A DNA stretch of 63,484 nt from Ruminococcus flavefaciens (GCF_900143025.1 NZ_FRCT01000014.1:22371-85854), one strand, 5' to 3'; numbered from the stretch's first letter, positions 16,513 through 26,476 are shown. Notes: generated by a model not told the origin, from the sequence alone. Translations and numbers: made by a program.

Positions 16513-17935
16513 ATATCACATCTCCGATCATTATATCGCGTTCAAGCTTTTCCTTTGTGGTATCCTTGTTTATGACAACAAGCTCTATTCCCATGATGCG
16601 TGCAAAATCACGTACAGTCTCGTCTGTTATATCGTATGAGAGTACTGTATGGTGTGCTCCTCCTGCGATGATCCAACATTCAAGTCCTTCAAGAAATGAT
16701 GGTGCAGGCTTCCACATAGTTCTTGCTACGGGGAGATTCGGCATTGACTGGAATGGCTTTTCACACTCAACGTCCTGGGAGATGAGCCTGAATCTGCCGC
16801 CGATGTCGATAAGTGACAGTGCCTTTGCCGAGCCTGACCTGCCCTCGAATACTATTCGTGCAGGTGCTTCCTTGCCGCCTATTCCGAGAGGGTGTACCTC
16901 TATGCGCGGCTTGTCTGCTGCAATGGACGGGCATACCTCAAGCATATGTGAACCCAGTATCAGTTCATGCTTATAATCGTATGTGTAATCTTCCATAAAT
17001 GATGTATTTCCGTCGGGATACATTGCCTTTACAACTGCGGTCATACCGGCAGTTTTCCAGTCGCCCTCAGCACCGAAGCCGTAGCCCTTGTGCATGAGAT
17101 GCTGTGTTGCAAGTCCCGGGAGCTGACGCATACCGTGAAGGTCCTCGAAGGTGTTGGAGAATGCCTTTGCGCCCTCGCGTACAAGCATCTTTTCTATTGC
17201 TATCTCCTCACGAGCCTGATATCTTATTGCTTCTTCGTCCTTCTTGTCGTAGTCGTAAATCTCTGCGTATTCTTTCATAAGCGCATCTATCTCTGCATCT
17301 GTTACAGCGTTCATGCACTCAACAAGATCCCCTACCGCAAATGTATTTACCTGCCAGCCCAGCTTGAGCTGTGCTTCTATCTTATCGCCCTCTGTCACGG
17401 CAACTTCACGCATATTATCGCCGAAACGTACTATTTTAAGGCTTCGGCTGAACATAACGCCTACAGCTGCACGCTGCCACTCTGCTATCTTCGCCTGCAC
17501 CTTCTTATCCTGCCAGTGTCCTGCAACAACTGTTCTTGGCATACGAAGTCTTGCTCCGATAAATCCGTGCTCTCTGTCGCCGTGAGCGGACTGGTGAAGG
17601 TTCATATAGTCCATGTCTATAGCTTCGTTGGGGATAGTCTCGTTGAACTGTGTGTGGAAATGCAGCCACGGCTTCTGTAAGAGTGCAAATCCGTTTATCC
17701 ACATCTTTGAGGGCGAAAATGTATGACAGAATGTGATTATTCCTGCACACTCATCGTCATAATTTGCTTCCTTTATCACACGCTCTATCTCCGACTCTTT
17801 CTTTACAGTCAGCTTGTATTCAACAGGGAACGGAAGGTCGAGTCCGTCTACTATCTTCTTTGAGTCCTCCTCTACCTGTCTGAGTGTTTCTTCGCCATAC
17901 AGAAACTGCGAGCCAGTTATAAACCAGAATTTCAT
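16502..17935 (-). CDS. araA: L-arabinose isomerase
   Basis: A 477-residue enzyme converting L-arabinose to L-ribulose. Landmarks include the MKFWFITGSQFLYGEETLRQ start, FCHTFSPSKMWI, HFHTQFNETIP and the metal-binding Glu/His set in LVREGAKAFSNTFEDLHGM, HLMHKGYGFGAEGDWK and HMLEVCPSIA. Length is slightly shorter than E. coli AraA, as usual in Firmicutes. It sits between the kinase gene (16-base gap) and araD (overlap), completing the kinase-isomerase-epimerase set. Confidence 0.98.
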   Translation of the reverse strand: MKFWFITGSQFLYGEETLRQVEEDSKKIVDGLDLPFPVEYKLTVKKESEIERVIKEANYDDECAGIITFCHTFSPSKMWINGFALLQKPWLHFHTQFNETIPNEAIDMDYMNLHQSAHGDREHGFIGARLRMPRTVVAGHWQDKKVQAKIAEWQRAAVGVMFSRSLKIVRFGDNMREVAVTEGDKIEAQLKLGWQVNTFAVGDLVECMNAVTDAEIDALMKEYAEIYDYDKKDEEAIRYQAREEIAIEKMLVREGAKAFSNTFEDLHGMRQLPGLATQHLMHKGYGFGAEGDWKTAGMTAVVKAMYPDGNTSFMEDYTYDYKHELILGSHMLEVCPSIAADKPRIEVHPLGIGGKEAPARIVFEGRSGSAKALSLIDIGGRFRLISQDVECEKPFQSMPNLPVARTMWKPAPSFLEGLECWIIAGGAHHTVLSYDITDETVRDFARIMGIELVVINKDTTKEKLERDIMIGDVIYGR

Positions 17936-17951
17936 TCTATATCTATCCTTT

Positions 17952-19541
17952 CTATTTTTCGGAAACGGCTGCCCTTACTGCCGCAAGTCCCGAAAGATAA
18001 TTTCTCATGTATTCATTTATTCCGTCCACATCTTTTTGCTGAGGAGAAACAGTATTTCCATTCATATCAGCAAATACCCTGTTATTCAGATAGTCCTCAA
18101 GGGTTTCGTCCTTCTCCCTGACCGCCATATAGTCCGCAAGAAGTGCTATGCCCCATGCTCCGCCTTCTCCTGCGGTCTGCATAAGAGTAACATCTGCGCC
18201 GAGAGCTGCCGAAAGGAAATTCTGACTGGGAACGGGGGTTTTGAAGAAGCCTCCGTGAGCATATATCTTTTCAAGCTTTACGTGCTCCTGCTCTGTCAGT
18301 ATATCCATGCCTGCTTTGAGGGAAGCGATACAGGAATATACAAGACTGCGCACAAGATTCCTGATGTTGAATACCGACTCGGGGTCACGCATCAGAAGGG
18401 GCTTGCCGTCCTTTATACCTGTAACGGGCTCGCCTGCAAAATAATTGTATGAGACTATGCCGCCGCAGTCGGTCTCTCCCTCTGCTGCAAGACCGTAAAG
18501 CATATCATACAGTCTGCCTTTGGGGATATCAGTGCCCGATTCTTTCAGCAATTCGCCGAATATCCCAAACCATGAATCCAGGTCAGAGGTACAGCTGTTA
18601 CAGTGTACCATTGCAACAGGTGCTCCGCAGGGAGTAGTGACAATGTCTATCTCACGGTGGACTGTTTTAAGCTTCTCTTCAAGAACTATCATTGAGAAAA
18701 TTGACGTTCCCGCGGAAACATTGCCTGTTTTGGGTGTAATGCTGTTAGTTGCAGCCATACCTGTCTGTGCATCTCCCTCGGGAGGACAGAAAGGAACTCC
18801 TGCCTTGAATGTTCCTGTAGGGTCAAGAAGCTTTGCGCCTTCTTCTGTAAGCTTTCCAGCACACTCTCCTACAGGCACTATGCGCGGAAGAATGTCTTTC
18901 AGATTTGCGCCGAATTCTGTACCCTCGGCAAGCTCATCAAACCTTGAAAGCATTTCACCGTCGTAGTCACAAGTATCCTGTGCTATGGGGAATATTCCCG
19001 AAGCATCGCCTGTTCCTATGACCTTTTCGCCTGTGAGCAGATAGTGTACATAGCCTGCAAGCGTGGTCATAAATGCTATATCCCTGACATGAGGTTCTTT
19101 ATTCAGCATTGCCTGATAAAGATGAGCTATGCTCCAACGCTGAGGGATATTGAAGCTGAATTCTTCTGTAAGCTTGTCGGCTGCCTCCTCGGTCATGGTA
19201 TTGCGCCATGTTCTGAAAGGAGCAAGCTGCTTATCGCTTTTATCGAATACGAGATAGCCGTGCATCATTGCCGATATGCCTATTGCAGCAGCTTTCTCAA
19301 GCTTTATCCCGTATTTTTCTTCTACGTTTTTCATAAGCCCGGCAAAACATTCACGAAGTCCTTTTCTGACATTTTCGAGAGAGTATGTCCATACGCCGTC
19401 CAGCAGTTCATTCTGCCAGTCGTATACTCCCGATGCCAAAGGAGCACGATCCTCGCCTATAAGGAGTGCCTTTATCCGTGTAGAGCCGAACTCGATGCCT
19501 ATTACGGCTTTGCCGTTATTTATTGTTTCTGCACCGCTCAT
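17952..19541 (-). CDS. FGGY-family kinase, predicted L-ribulokinase
   Basis: A 529-residue sugar kinase of the FGGY/ASKHA fold: VIGIEFGSTRIKALLI (phosphate loop of the first lobe), GISAMMHGYLVFD, FRTWRNT, GNVSAGTSIFSMIVLEE and the second-lobe YAHGGFFKTPVPSQNFLSAA. It lies directly before araA and araD and after the transporter, so phosphorylation of L-ribulose is the natural role. Sequence features are not those of classical E. coli AraB, hence the gene symbol is left blank. Its start overlaps the stop of the second permease by four bases. Confidence 0.88.
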   Translation of the reverse strand: MSGAETINNGKAVIGIEFGSTRIKALLIGEDRAPLASGVYDWQNELLDGVWTYSLENVRKGLRECFAGLMKNVEEKYGIKLEKAAAIGISAMMHGYLVFDKSDKQLAPFRTWRNTMTEEAADKLTEEFSFNIPQRWSIAHLYQAMLNKEPHVRDIAFMTTLAGYVHYLLTGEKVIGTGDASGIFPIAQDTCDYDGEMLSRFDELAEGTEFGANLKDILPRIVPVGECAGKLTEEGAKLLDPTGTFKAGVPFCPPEGDAQTGMAATNSITPKTGNVSAGTSIFSMIVLEEKLKTVHREIDIVTTPCGAPVAMVHCNSCTSDLDSWFGIFGELLKESGTDIPKGRLYDMLYGLAAEGETDCGGIVSYNYFAGEPVTGIKDGKPLLMRDPESVFNIRNLVRSLVYSCIASLKAGMDILTEQEHVKLEKIYAHGGFFKTPVPSQNFLSAALGADVTLMQTAGEGGAWGIALLADYMAVREKDETLEDYLNNRVFADMNGNTVSPQQKDVDGINEYMRNYLSGLAAVRAAVSEK

Positions 19542-20629
19542 TTTTTTACTCCTTTTGCTTCCATGGACTTTGCTGCTGAAAGGTTAGCTTTCTTGCGGCG
19601 TGCTATGATGATACTCTGGACTACAAGGAATATACAAAGCATAGAAGCATTGGTTATTCCCGTCCACCAGGCATCGGTAAGTCCTACAGATGATACGATA
19701 TTCTGGATAAGAGCAAGTGAAAGTACGCCGAACAGTGTTCCCACTATATTTCCGACGCCGCCCGTAAGCATCGTTCCTCCTATGATAGAGGAGGCTATGG
19801 CATTCATTTCAGCTCCCGTTGCGTGAGAGGCTGAGCCCGAGCCTACGTGCATAAAATATACAAATCCGCCAATTCCGCCTAAAATTCCGCACATAAGGTA
19901 TGCAAGGAAGGTGGTTCTCTTTACATTTATTCCAAGCATAAGTGCGCTTTGTTTATTTCCGCCTACTGCATAGAAATTCCTTCCTGTCTTTGTCCATTTA
20001 AGGAAAAGGAAAAGTGCAGCAACGACTATAAGTGCTACTATGACGCCGATCTCTATGTAAGCGTCAATATAGATTCCTCTTTTGTTTACAGAGCCCATTC
20101 CGGGAACTGTTATTCTTGTTTCCTTCAGCTTTACAAACGCCCTGTTCTGAACATTGAATGGGTTTGCATTTACAATGGTCGTCATGCCCCTTGCAAAGAA
20201 CATTCCCGCCAGCGTTACTATGAATGGCTGAATGTCAAGATAAGCTACAAGAAAGCCCTGAATTAAACCGAATGCAAGTCCGATACCAAGTGATATCATC
20301 ATTGCTCCGAAAACGCTTCCGCTGTGTTTGTCAAGATATACAGCTGAGCTCATGCTCACAAGCGCTGCCATACCGCCTACCGAAATGTCGATACCGCCTG
20401 TTATCATTACCAGCGTCATACCGCAGGCAAGTATGATAAGTGCAGCATTTGCGTTTAGCATATTGAAAAATGTCTGTGCCTTGAGGAAACCCTCGCCAAG
20501 TCCGAATATGGCATAAAGGTACATGATAATAAATACGATTATGGTTATGGACATGAGCAGATTGGTGTCTGTTATTCCTCTAAGCAGATGTCGGCGTGGT
20601 CTACCGACAGTCATGTCTTTCTGCGGCAT
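19538..20629 (-). CDS. Sugar ABC transporter permease 2 (YjfF-like)
   Basis: A 363-residue permease with about 9-10 hydrophobic segments of the ribose/galactofuranose class (BPD_transp_2). Typical motifs are ACGMTLVMITGGIDISVGGMA (ending in the ISVG signature), AYLDIQPFIVTLAGMFFARG and the GGTMLTGGVGNIVGTLFG loop that contacts the ATPase. In this family two different permeases form a heterodimer; the upstream gene encodes its partner. A GGAGG precedes the start codon. Inferred substrate: L-arabinose or its oligosaccharides or furanose form. Confidence 0.93.
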   Translation of the reverse strand: MPQKDMTVGRPRRHLLRGITDTNLLMSITIIVFIIMYLYAIFGLGEGFLKAQTFFNMLNANAALIILACGMTLVMITGGIDISVGGMAALVSMSSAVYLDKHSGSVFGAMMISLGIGLAFGLIQGFLVAYLDIQPFIVTLAGMFFARGMTTIVNANPFNVQNRAFVKLKETRITVPGMGSVNKRGIYIDAYIEIGVIVALIVVAALFLFLKWTKTGRNFYAVGGNKQSALMLGINVKRTTFLAYLMCGILGGIGGFVYFMHVGSGSASHATGAEMNAIASSIIGGTMLTGGVGNIVGTLFGVLSLALIQNIVSSVGLTDAWWTGITNASMLCIFLVVQSIIIARRKKANLSAAKSMEAKGVKK

Positions 20630-20655
20630 ATATTATTCCTCCGTTCTGCCCTTTT

Positions 20656-21753
20656 TCAGCTCTTGCTCTCTGCATTCACAGGTGAACGCAGATTTTTGAA
20701 TAAGGCTGCCATTTTTTCACGTACTATAGGTGCGCTCAGTATTACAAGCAATATTACTACTACTGCCTTGTATGCAGGAAGCGCGTCAGACTGTACATTG
20801 AATTTGTAAAGAGTGGTCGTAAGGAACTGTATAACATATGCTCCGAGTATTGATGCGGATATGTTGAACTTTCCGCCGCTGAGAGAGTTGCCGCCTAAAG
20901 CAACTGCCAGTATAGCGTCCATTTCTATATCCTTTGCAACTACGGAATAATTTATAGTTGAAAGACGGCTTACCTTTATAAAGCCTGCAACTGCTACACA
21001 TAGTCCGAGTATAACATAGGTTATGAACTTGATGAATGCAGGATTAAGACCGTTAAGACGGGAGGTCTTTTCGTTTATTCCGACTGCTTGTACGTACAGT
21101 CCGAGATTAGTGAATTTCAGCACCAGCCATGTAACGATAAAGCAGACAATGGCAATGAAAAACGGTGTTGGTATCGGTATGCCCGGTATATATCCGCCAA
21201 AATATGTAAATGTCTTGTCATTTACTACAGGAAGCTCGTTGTTGTTTATCCACGCTGCTATCGAACGTCCTGCTGTAAAAAGTATAAGCGTTGCTACCAT
21301 TGGCTGTATCTTGAATATGGATACAAGTGCGCCGTTGAATGCGCCAAATGCCATTGCAACAAGGCAGCTTATGAGAAATGCTACTATTATAGGAGCCTGC
21401 AAGGTCTCGGGACGGGAATTCGTTCCGCAGAGTACCCTTAGCACCACGCTTCCGCTGATAGCTATTGCCGCTCCCACACTGATATCCTGTCCGCGTGAAG
21501 CGGCTGTTACCAGCGTCATGCCTATGGCAAGTATGGCAAGCTCCGAGCCGTAGTCGATTATGGAAATAAGATTTCCCGAAAGTACGGGGTGTCCCTCGCT
21601 GTTATGTCCAAGAGTTATCTTGAAGAAGGAAGGGTCCATTATAAGATTGAATATCGCAAGTATGAGCAGGGCAGCTATTGGGATAAATATCTGCTTTTTT
21701 ATGATACTTGCCAAGAAAGAGCTTTTTTCAGCACCTTTTGTTCCTGCTGTCAT
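20656..21753 (-). CDS. Sugar ABC transporter permease 1 (YtfT-like)
   Basis: A 365-residue permease of the same BPD_transp_2 family, with ILAIGMTLVTAASRGQDISVG, FGAFNGALVSIFKIQPMVAT and AVALGGNSLSGGKFNISASI. It overlaps the ATPase stop codon by four bases and is followed after 26 bases by permease 2. YtfT-type permeases work with a double-domain ATPase and a periplasmic-type lipoprotein, both of which are encoded just upstream. Confidence 0.93.
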   Translation of the reverse strand: MTAGTKGAEKSSFLASIIKKQIFIPIAALLILAIFNLIMDPSFFKITLGHNSEGHPVLSGNLISIIDYGSELAILAIGMTLVTAASRGQDISVGAAIAISGSVVLRVLCGTNSRPETLQAPIIVAFLISCLVAMAFGAFNGALVSIFKIQPMVATLILFTAGRSIAAWINNNELPVVNDKTFTYFGGYIPGIPIPTPFFIAIVCFIVTWLVLKFTNLGLYVQAVGINEKTSRLNGLNPAFIKFITYVILGLCVAVAGFIKVSRLSTINYSVVAKDIEMDAILAVALGGNSLSGGKFNISASILGAYVIQFLTTTLYKFNVQSDALPAYKAVVVILLVILSAPIVREKMAALFKNLRSPVNAESKS

Positions 21754-23264
21754 TCCTGCTCACCTCCTGCTATAGTATTCATTATCGTTGCCTGTGTAAG
21801 TTCGTCACCTGTAAGCTCGCCTACAAGCTTACGGTCGCGCATTACCAGCAGTCTTGAACAGGTACGGAGCATTTCATCGGTCTCGGAGGAGATGAAGGTT
21901 ATGCTCATACCCTCAGAAGCAAGCTTCAGTACAAGCTTCTGTATATCTACCTTTGTGCCGACATCTATGCCGCGGGTCGGTTCATCAAGGATAAGATATT
22001 CGGGGTGGGTCAGCAGCCAGCGTCCAAGTATTACCTTCTGCTGATTTCCGCCTGACAGCGATTTTATAGGCGTGTTCACCGACGCTGTCTTTATGTCAAG
22101 GAGCTTGATATACTCCTCGGCGAATTTAGTCGCCTCAGCCTTTGTGAAGGGCTTGAAGAAGCCTTTCTTTACCTGCAATGCAAGTATTATATTGTCACGG
22201 ACAGAAAGATCACCTACTATTCCGTCACGCTTACGGTCCTCGGGAAGATAAGCTATACCGTTCTTCATTGCGTCTATAGGCTTGTTTATCTTCACTTCCC
22301 TGCCGTTTATCTTGACTTTTCCGCCTGTTACCCTGTCAGCTCCGAAGATCGCTCTTACGCACTCGCTTCGTCCCGAACCGAGAAGTCCAGTAAAGCCGTT
22401 GACCTCGCCCTTGCGGATATTGAAATTGAAGGGTTTTATGCCCTCAGAGCTGCACAAGCCCTCAGCCTCATACACATAGCCTTTATCCTTTTCGCTGAAA
22501 ACAGGTATATCGTTTTTTATGTCAGCCATATCGTCAAGCTCTTTGCCAAGCATTTTCGATACAAGCTGAACACGGGGAAGATTTTCTATCTCATACTCGC
22601 CTACGAGCTGTCCGTCACGAAGAACAGTTATCCTGTCACATACCTCGTATACCTGATCGAGAAAGTGAGTTACGAATATTATTCCTACTCCGCGCTCTTT
22701 AAGCTGTCTCATAAGCATGAAAAGCTTTTCTACCTCTGATTCGTCAAGTGATGAGGTAGGCTCGTCAAGGATAAGCACACTACATTCCATGTCAACTGCT
22801 CTTGCTATCGCTACCATCTGCTGAACAGCTATGGAACAGCTTGCAAGCTGCTGTGTGGGCTTTACCGCAATGCCCAGCGAGTCAAGGAGCTTTCCTGCCT
22901 GACGGTTCATATTTCTCCAGTTCACAAGTCCGCTCTTACCTCTGCCAAGAAAGATATTCTCTGCCACAGAGAGGTTTGGACAGAGTGATATCTCCTGATA
23001 TACCGTGCTTATGCCCAGATCCTGAGCGTCCTGCGGAGAATGTATCCTGACAGCTCCGCTCTGTCCTTTTATAAAGATATCTCCGCTGTCCTTTATATGT
23101 ACGCCTGTGAGCACCTTTATAAGAGTGGATTTACCTGCGCCGTTTTCGCCCATAAGCGCATGGATCTCGCCTTCACGAAGTGTAAAATCCACATTTCTCA
23201 GTGCCTTGACTCCCGGAAAGGATTTATAGATACCGCGCATTTCCAGCAATGATCTTTCCTGCAT
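21750..23264 (-). CDS. Sugar ABC transporter double ATPase (YtfR/AraG-like)
   Basis: A 504-residue ATPase with two nucleotide-binding halves. The first half has GENGAGKSTLIKVLTGV (Walker A), a degenerate signature (CSIAVQQMVAIARA) and LILDEPTSSLDESE (Walker B). The second has GLLGSGRSECVRAIFG (atypical Walker A), LSGGNQQKVILGRWL and LILDEPTRGIDVGTK. This asymmetry is normal for monosaccharide importers of the RbsA/AraG/YtfR type. I place the start at 23264, where AGGAGGAG precedes ATG; an in-frame extension of 16 codons upstream has no RBS. Confidence 0.93.
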   Translation of the reverse strand: MQERSLLEMRGIYKSFPGVKALRNVDFTLREGEIHALMGENGAGKSTLIKVLTGVHIKDSGDIFIKGQSGAVRIHSPQDAQDLGISTVYQEISLCPNLSVAENIFLGRGKSGLVNWRNMNRQAGKLLDSLGIAVKPTQQLASCSIAVQQMVAIARAVDMECSVLILDEPTSSLDESEVEKLFMLMRQLKERGVGIIFVTHFLDQVYEVCDRITVLRDGQLVGEYEIENLPRVQLVSKMLGKELDDMADIKNDIPVFSEKDKGYVYEAEGLCSSEGIKPFNFNIRKGEVNGFTGLLGSGRSECVRAIFGADRVTGGKVKINGREVKINKPIDAMKNGIAYLPEDRKRDGIVGDLSVRDNIILALQVKKGFFKPFTKAEATKFAEEYIKLLDIKTASVNTPIKSLSGGNQQKVILGRWLLTHPEYLILDEPTRGIDVGTKVDIQKLVLKLASEGMSITFISSETDEMLRTCSRLLVMRDRKLVGELTGDELTQATIMNTIAGGEQE

Positions 23265-23331
23265 TGCTTCTCCTCCTAAGTGAGTTTCTGCCTTATTTCC
23301 GTGTAATTCCAACGAAAAAAGCTGTAAAATT

Positions 23332-23368
23332 AGTGCGGTGACAAAATTCCCGAACGCGTCACCGCACT
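23332..23368 (-). terminator. Stem-loop between the binding-protein and ATPase genes
   Basis: AAGTGCGGTGAC and GTCACCGCACTA arms around a 15-base loop. The T tract is weak (AATTTTA), so it more likely gives partial termination or protects the upstream mRNA, a frequent way of making more binding protein than transporter. Confidence 0.7.
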
Positions 23369-23401
23369 TATTTTATTATTGATGTCCTGTAAACAAAATT
23401 A

Positions 23402-24499
23402 TCAGATGCCGTAGTTCTCTACATCTTCAGAGGTAATAGTCTTTGCATCAAAGCCCTTTTCGTCCATGATAATGGTCTTCTGAGAGAGGGTCTCACCATT
23501 TTCGAGCTTGTCTATTACGTCCTTGATATATGTTGACTGGAAAGGATTGCACTGTCCGTCATAGTTCCAGCTGCCCTTCTGAAGCTCTTCAAGCGCCCAC
23601 TTGTTGCAGTCAAAACCTATAACGACTACGTCCTTGTCTACGCCGTGTGAGATATTGGCTCTGTCAAGGGCTGCAACTGCTCCCTTTGCCATATCATCGT
23701 TTTCTGCATAGATAACGTTGAACTTCTTGCCTGAGTCGATAACCGACTGAACTATCTGCTGCGCCTTTTCAGCATTCCACTCAGCTGTCTGCTGTGTGAT
23801 GATGTTCCAGCCCTCAGACTTTGCGGTATCTGTAAGAGCTCCCGAACGTCCTTTCTGAGCTGCCGAACCGATAACGCCCTGTAAATGAATGATATCATAT
23901 GATACGAGATCCTGAGATTTCAGCCAGTCAACTGCCTGCTCGCCTTCCTTGTCCATATCGGATACGATAGAAGCTTCATAAAGGCTCTCGTCTGCGTCAA
24001 TTGTACGGTCGAAGAGGATAACTCTTACGCCTGCATCTCTTGCGTCCTTGAGAACTGAATCCCAGCCTGCGGTATCAGCTGCCGAAAGAAGAAGATAATC
24101 CACCTCGTCCTGAATGAACTTCTGAGCGTAGTTTATCTGCTCTTCGTTCTTCAGGCTGTAGGCAAATGATGCATCAAAACCGTTTGCCTCTGTGAAGGTT
24201 GCCTTCAGATCGTTTACGTTTGCTGTACGGTAGCCTGATTCGTTAGGATCATTATTGATGATGCCGACCTTGATAAGATCGCCTGACGAGCTTCCGCCGC
24301 CGTTGTTTTCAGTGCCTGAGTCAGCAGCAGCAGTAGTTGCAGCATCTGTCTTTTTTTCAGTATCTGCTGTTTTTCCTGAATCTGCTGAATTTGACGAGCT
24401 TCCCGAATCTGATGATTCTTTTGCGCTTCCACAGCCCACCAGCATAGTACCACAGAGGAGTGTACTTACTGCCATTGCCAAGACTTTTTTCATTTTCAT
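23402..24499 (-). CDS. Sugar-binding lipoprotein of the arabinose ABC importer (YtfQ-like)
   Basis: A 365-residue secreted lipoprotein: signal MKMKKVLAMAVSTLLCGTML ending in the lipobox LVGC, then a Ser/Thr/Ala/Gly-rich tether (about residues 25-75), then a type I periplasmic binding fold (IKVGIINNDPNESGYRTANV, LLLSAADTAGWDSVLKDA, VILFDRTID, QGVIGSAAQKGRSGALTDT, VIYAENDDMAKGAVAAL, VVVIGFDCNKWALEEL). It is the first gene of the transporter-catabolism operon. The family binds pentoses, galactose or galactofuranose; arabinose is inferred from the neighbours. Confidence 0.93.
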   Translation of the reverse strand: MKMKKVLAMAVSTLLCGTMLVGCGSAKESSDSGSSSNSADSGKTADTEKKTDAATTAAADSGTENNGGGSSSGDLIKVGIINNDPNESGYRTANVNDLKATFTEANGFDASFAYSLKNEEQINYAQKFIQDEVDYLLLSAADTAGWDSVLKDARDAGVRVILFDRTIDADESLYEASIVSDMDKEGEQAVDWLKSQDLVSYDIIHLQGVIGSAAQKGRSGALTDTAKSEGWNIITQQTAEWNAEKAQQIVQSVIDSGKKFNVIYAENDDMAKGAVAALDRANISHGVDKDVVVIGFDCNKWALEELQKGSWNYDGQCNPFQSTYIKDVIDKLENGETLSQKTIIMDEKGFDAKTITSEDVENYGI

Positions 24500-24550
24500 A
24501 ATTAAAATTCCTCCATCTGAATTTATTATGTTATTAACGTCCTCGCCGTT

Positions 24551-24587
24551 AACTTGTATTTACATTATAACCAATTTGTACATACAT
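24551..24587 (-). promoter_or_regulatory. Arabinose operon promoter -10 flanked by two AraR-like boxes
   Basis: A TATAAT (minus strand, 24564-24569) is framed by CTTGTATTTACA (24553-24564 region) and ATTTGTACATACAT (24574-24587 region), both similar to the ATTTGTAC/GTACAAAT half-sites of AraR operators. The -35 is weak. Placement over the promoter fits repression by the AraR encoded upstream. Confidence 0.6.
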
Positions 24588-24649
24588 CGCTACCGAAAAT
24601 CTTACACAAAATGTTTATTATATTTTGAATATTATTACCAGTATAGATT

Positions 24650-25342
24650 TTACGGACAAATATTAGCGTTGTTCTGAAATTGCCTTGGTGTCTGACCTGT
24701 GTATTTCTTGAATATCTGGCTGAAATACCGGTAATCCTTGAAGCCTACATCATATGCCACCTCATACACCATTTTCGAGGTACAGCATAACAACTCCCGT
24801 GCATGAGCTATTCTTGAAAGTGCAAGATATTCAAACAAATTCTGACCGTACACCTTCTTGAACTGTGTACTCAGATATGAGGGGCTGAGTCCGACTGCAT
24901 CGGCTACTACGATGAGGGAAAGCTCGTCGTTCATGTAGTTCTTGTCAATATAATCCTTTGCCTTGGCAACGATACTGCTGCTGCTACCTTTTGCCGATTC
25001 TATGCGCCATTTTATACATTCACGGATAAGCGTATGCAGAAATTTAACTGTATCATCAACGGTCATAAGCTCGTTTCCGATCTCGTCCGCTGTGCCGAAA
25101 GCATCGTAGAATTTTTCGGTGCTAACGCCTATCTTACGAGAAAAGGCATAGGCTGTAACGTAGATCTCCATACATATGTACAGTCTGAGCATAAGAGACT
25201 CAATGTACGAAAAGTCCACGTCATTCAGCAGCATATCCAGCATATCATCGCAGTTTTCGAGGCTTCCGCTCTGTAGCAGTTCCTCTGCTTTCTTTATGTC
25301 GATGCGTTTCACATCGTTGATTTTCTCCATATTTTTCTTCAT
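24650..25342 (-). CDS. AraC-family transcriptional regulator
   Basis: A 230-residue protein whose C-terminal 105 residues are an AraC double helix-turn-helix: AKDYIDKNYMNDELSLIVVA, VGLSPSYLSTQFKKVYGQNL, then the second HTH with YEVAYDVGFKDYRYFSQIFK and the signature end KYTGQTPRQFQ. The N-terminal 120 residues are helical and unlike cupin sensor domains; they resemble the helical region of two-component AraC-type regulators but lack a receiver domain. It lies between araR and the transporter operon on the same strand, so activation of arabinose uptake is a reasonable guess. The start is the ATG at 25342; the RBS is weak. Confidence 0.88.
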   Translation of the reverse strand: MKKNMEKINDVKRIDIKKAEELLQSGSLENCDDMLDMLLNDVDFSYIESLMLRLYICMEIYVTAYAFSRKIGVSTEKFYDAFGTADEIGNELMTVDDTVKFLHTLIRECIKWRIESAKGSSSSIVAKAKDYIDKNYMNDELSLIVVADAVGLSPSYLSTQFKKVYGQNLFEYLALSRIAHARELLCCTSKMVYEVAYDVGFKDYRYFSQIFKKYTGQTPRQFQNNANICP

Positions 25343-25378
25343 AATAATACCCCACAAACTAATTTAAAACTTCCGAAT

Positions 25379-26476
25379 TCAAATACTTTTTACAGATTCA
25401 CGCAGCCTTAACTCAGGCTTGAAAATAATGTCGCTGTTATCCATAGGATAGGAATTTATCATGTCAATGAGCTTTTCCGCAGCTGCTTCTCCGAGCTTTC
25501 GCTGCGGGTGAACAACAGTAGTCAGCGGTACATCGCAGATCGATGCAAATTTTGAATCATCTATGCCTATTACGGACAGATCATCGGGAATACTGATGTT
25601 ATGTTCCTTGCAGAATTGCAGCAGCTTTATGGCTATGTTGTCATTGTAGCAGACAAATGCCGTAGATTCGCTTATAAGCTCCAGCAGCCTTGTGCAGCCT
25701 GATGTAAATACAGAGTTTTTGTCGGAGGTCGCAAACCACATTACATTGTCCTCTGCATTTCTGATACCGTGGGCAATACAACTTTTGGTGAAGCCACTAT
25801 ATCTCTTGTGCCCCTGTATATCGTCAAGTGCAAATATTCCCGCTATTTTTCGGTGTCCGCAGTCGAATACACGGTCTGTCGCTATCCTGCCCGCCGCTTC
25901 ATCATCAAGGGATACGCAAGGGTACTCTGACCAGGGATACTTTGCATTGAAGAATACAACGGGGATATTCTTGACTCTCAGCTCCTCATACAGATCCATA
26001 TTCGGATTCGGAAGGGCACTTTTTGACGGCTCTACAATAAGTCCCTGAACTCCTCCCGAGATCATGCTCTGCAAAGCCTGCCGCTCCTCTGCTCCCCTGT
26101 TATGAGTTATAGCCAGCTGCATGGAAAATCCCGAATCATTGAGCACACTTTCGATACCTGTAACGATGCTCGGGAAAATGTAATCGTTGAAATACGTTGA
26201 TATAACGCCGATATTCCTTATCTGTCCCGCAGCAGATACGGACTTTGTGCAGCCCGATGCCACGAAAGCTCCGCTGCCTCTCACACGGCAGATGATGTTT
26301 TCTTTTTCAAGGCAGCTCAATGCCTGTCTGACTGTCTGTCGGCTGACACCGTGTATCTCGCAGAGCTCCTTTTCTGTCAGAAAGCGGTCTTTCGGCTTTA
26401 AATTCCTTGCGCTTATAAAGTTTTTTGTCCACTCAACTATAGTCATATATTTATAATCTTCCATAACTACCTCCAA
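25379..26476 (-). CDS. araR: GntR/LacI hybrid repressor, AraR type
   Basis: A 365-residue repressor. Residues 8-75 are a GntR winged helix (FLTEKELCEIHGVSRQTVRQ, CRVRGSGAFVA), and residues 85-365 are a LacI-type ligand-binding domain (IGVISTYFNDYIFPSIVTGI, VPVVFF-like strand, CGHRKIAGIFALDD, IPDDLSVIGIDDSKFASI, PLTTVVHPQRKLGEAAA). This hybrid is the hallmark of AraR, which represses arabinose genes until L-arabinose binds. It is the first gene of the regulator pair and has AraR-like palindromes at its own promoter, suggesting autoregulation. Confidence 0.92.
   Translation of the reverse strand: MEVVMEDYKYMTIVEWTKNFISARNLKPKDRFLTEKELCEIHGVSRQTVRQALSCLEKENIICRVRGSGAFVASGCTKSVSAAGQIRNIGVISTYFNDYIFPSIVTGIESVLNDSGFSMQLAITHNRGAEERQALQSMISGGVQGLIVEPSKSALPNPNMDLYEELRVKNIPVVFFNAKYPWSEYPCVSLDDEAAGRIATDRVFDCGHRKIAGIFALDDIQGHKRYSGFTKSCIAHGIRNAEDNVMWFATSDKNSVFTSGCTRLLELISESTAFVCYNDNIAIKLLQFCKEHNISIPDDLSVIGIDDSKFASICDVPLTTVVHPQRKLGEAAAEKLIDMINSYPMDNSDIIFKPELRLRESVKSI

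Noticed and set aside
19044..19826. 260-codon plus-strand ORF opposite the kinase and permease genes
   Set aside because: Antisense shadow spanning two real genes; no start signals.
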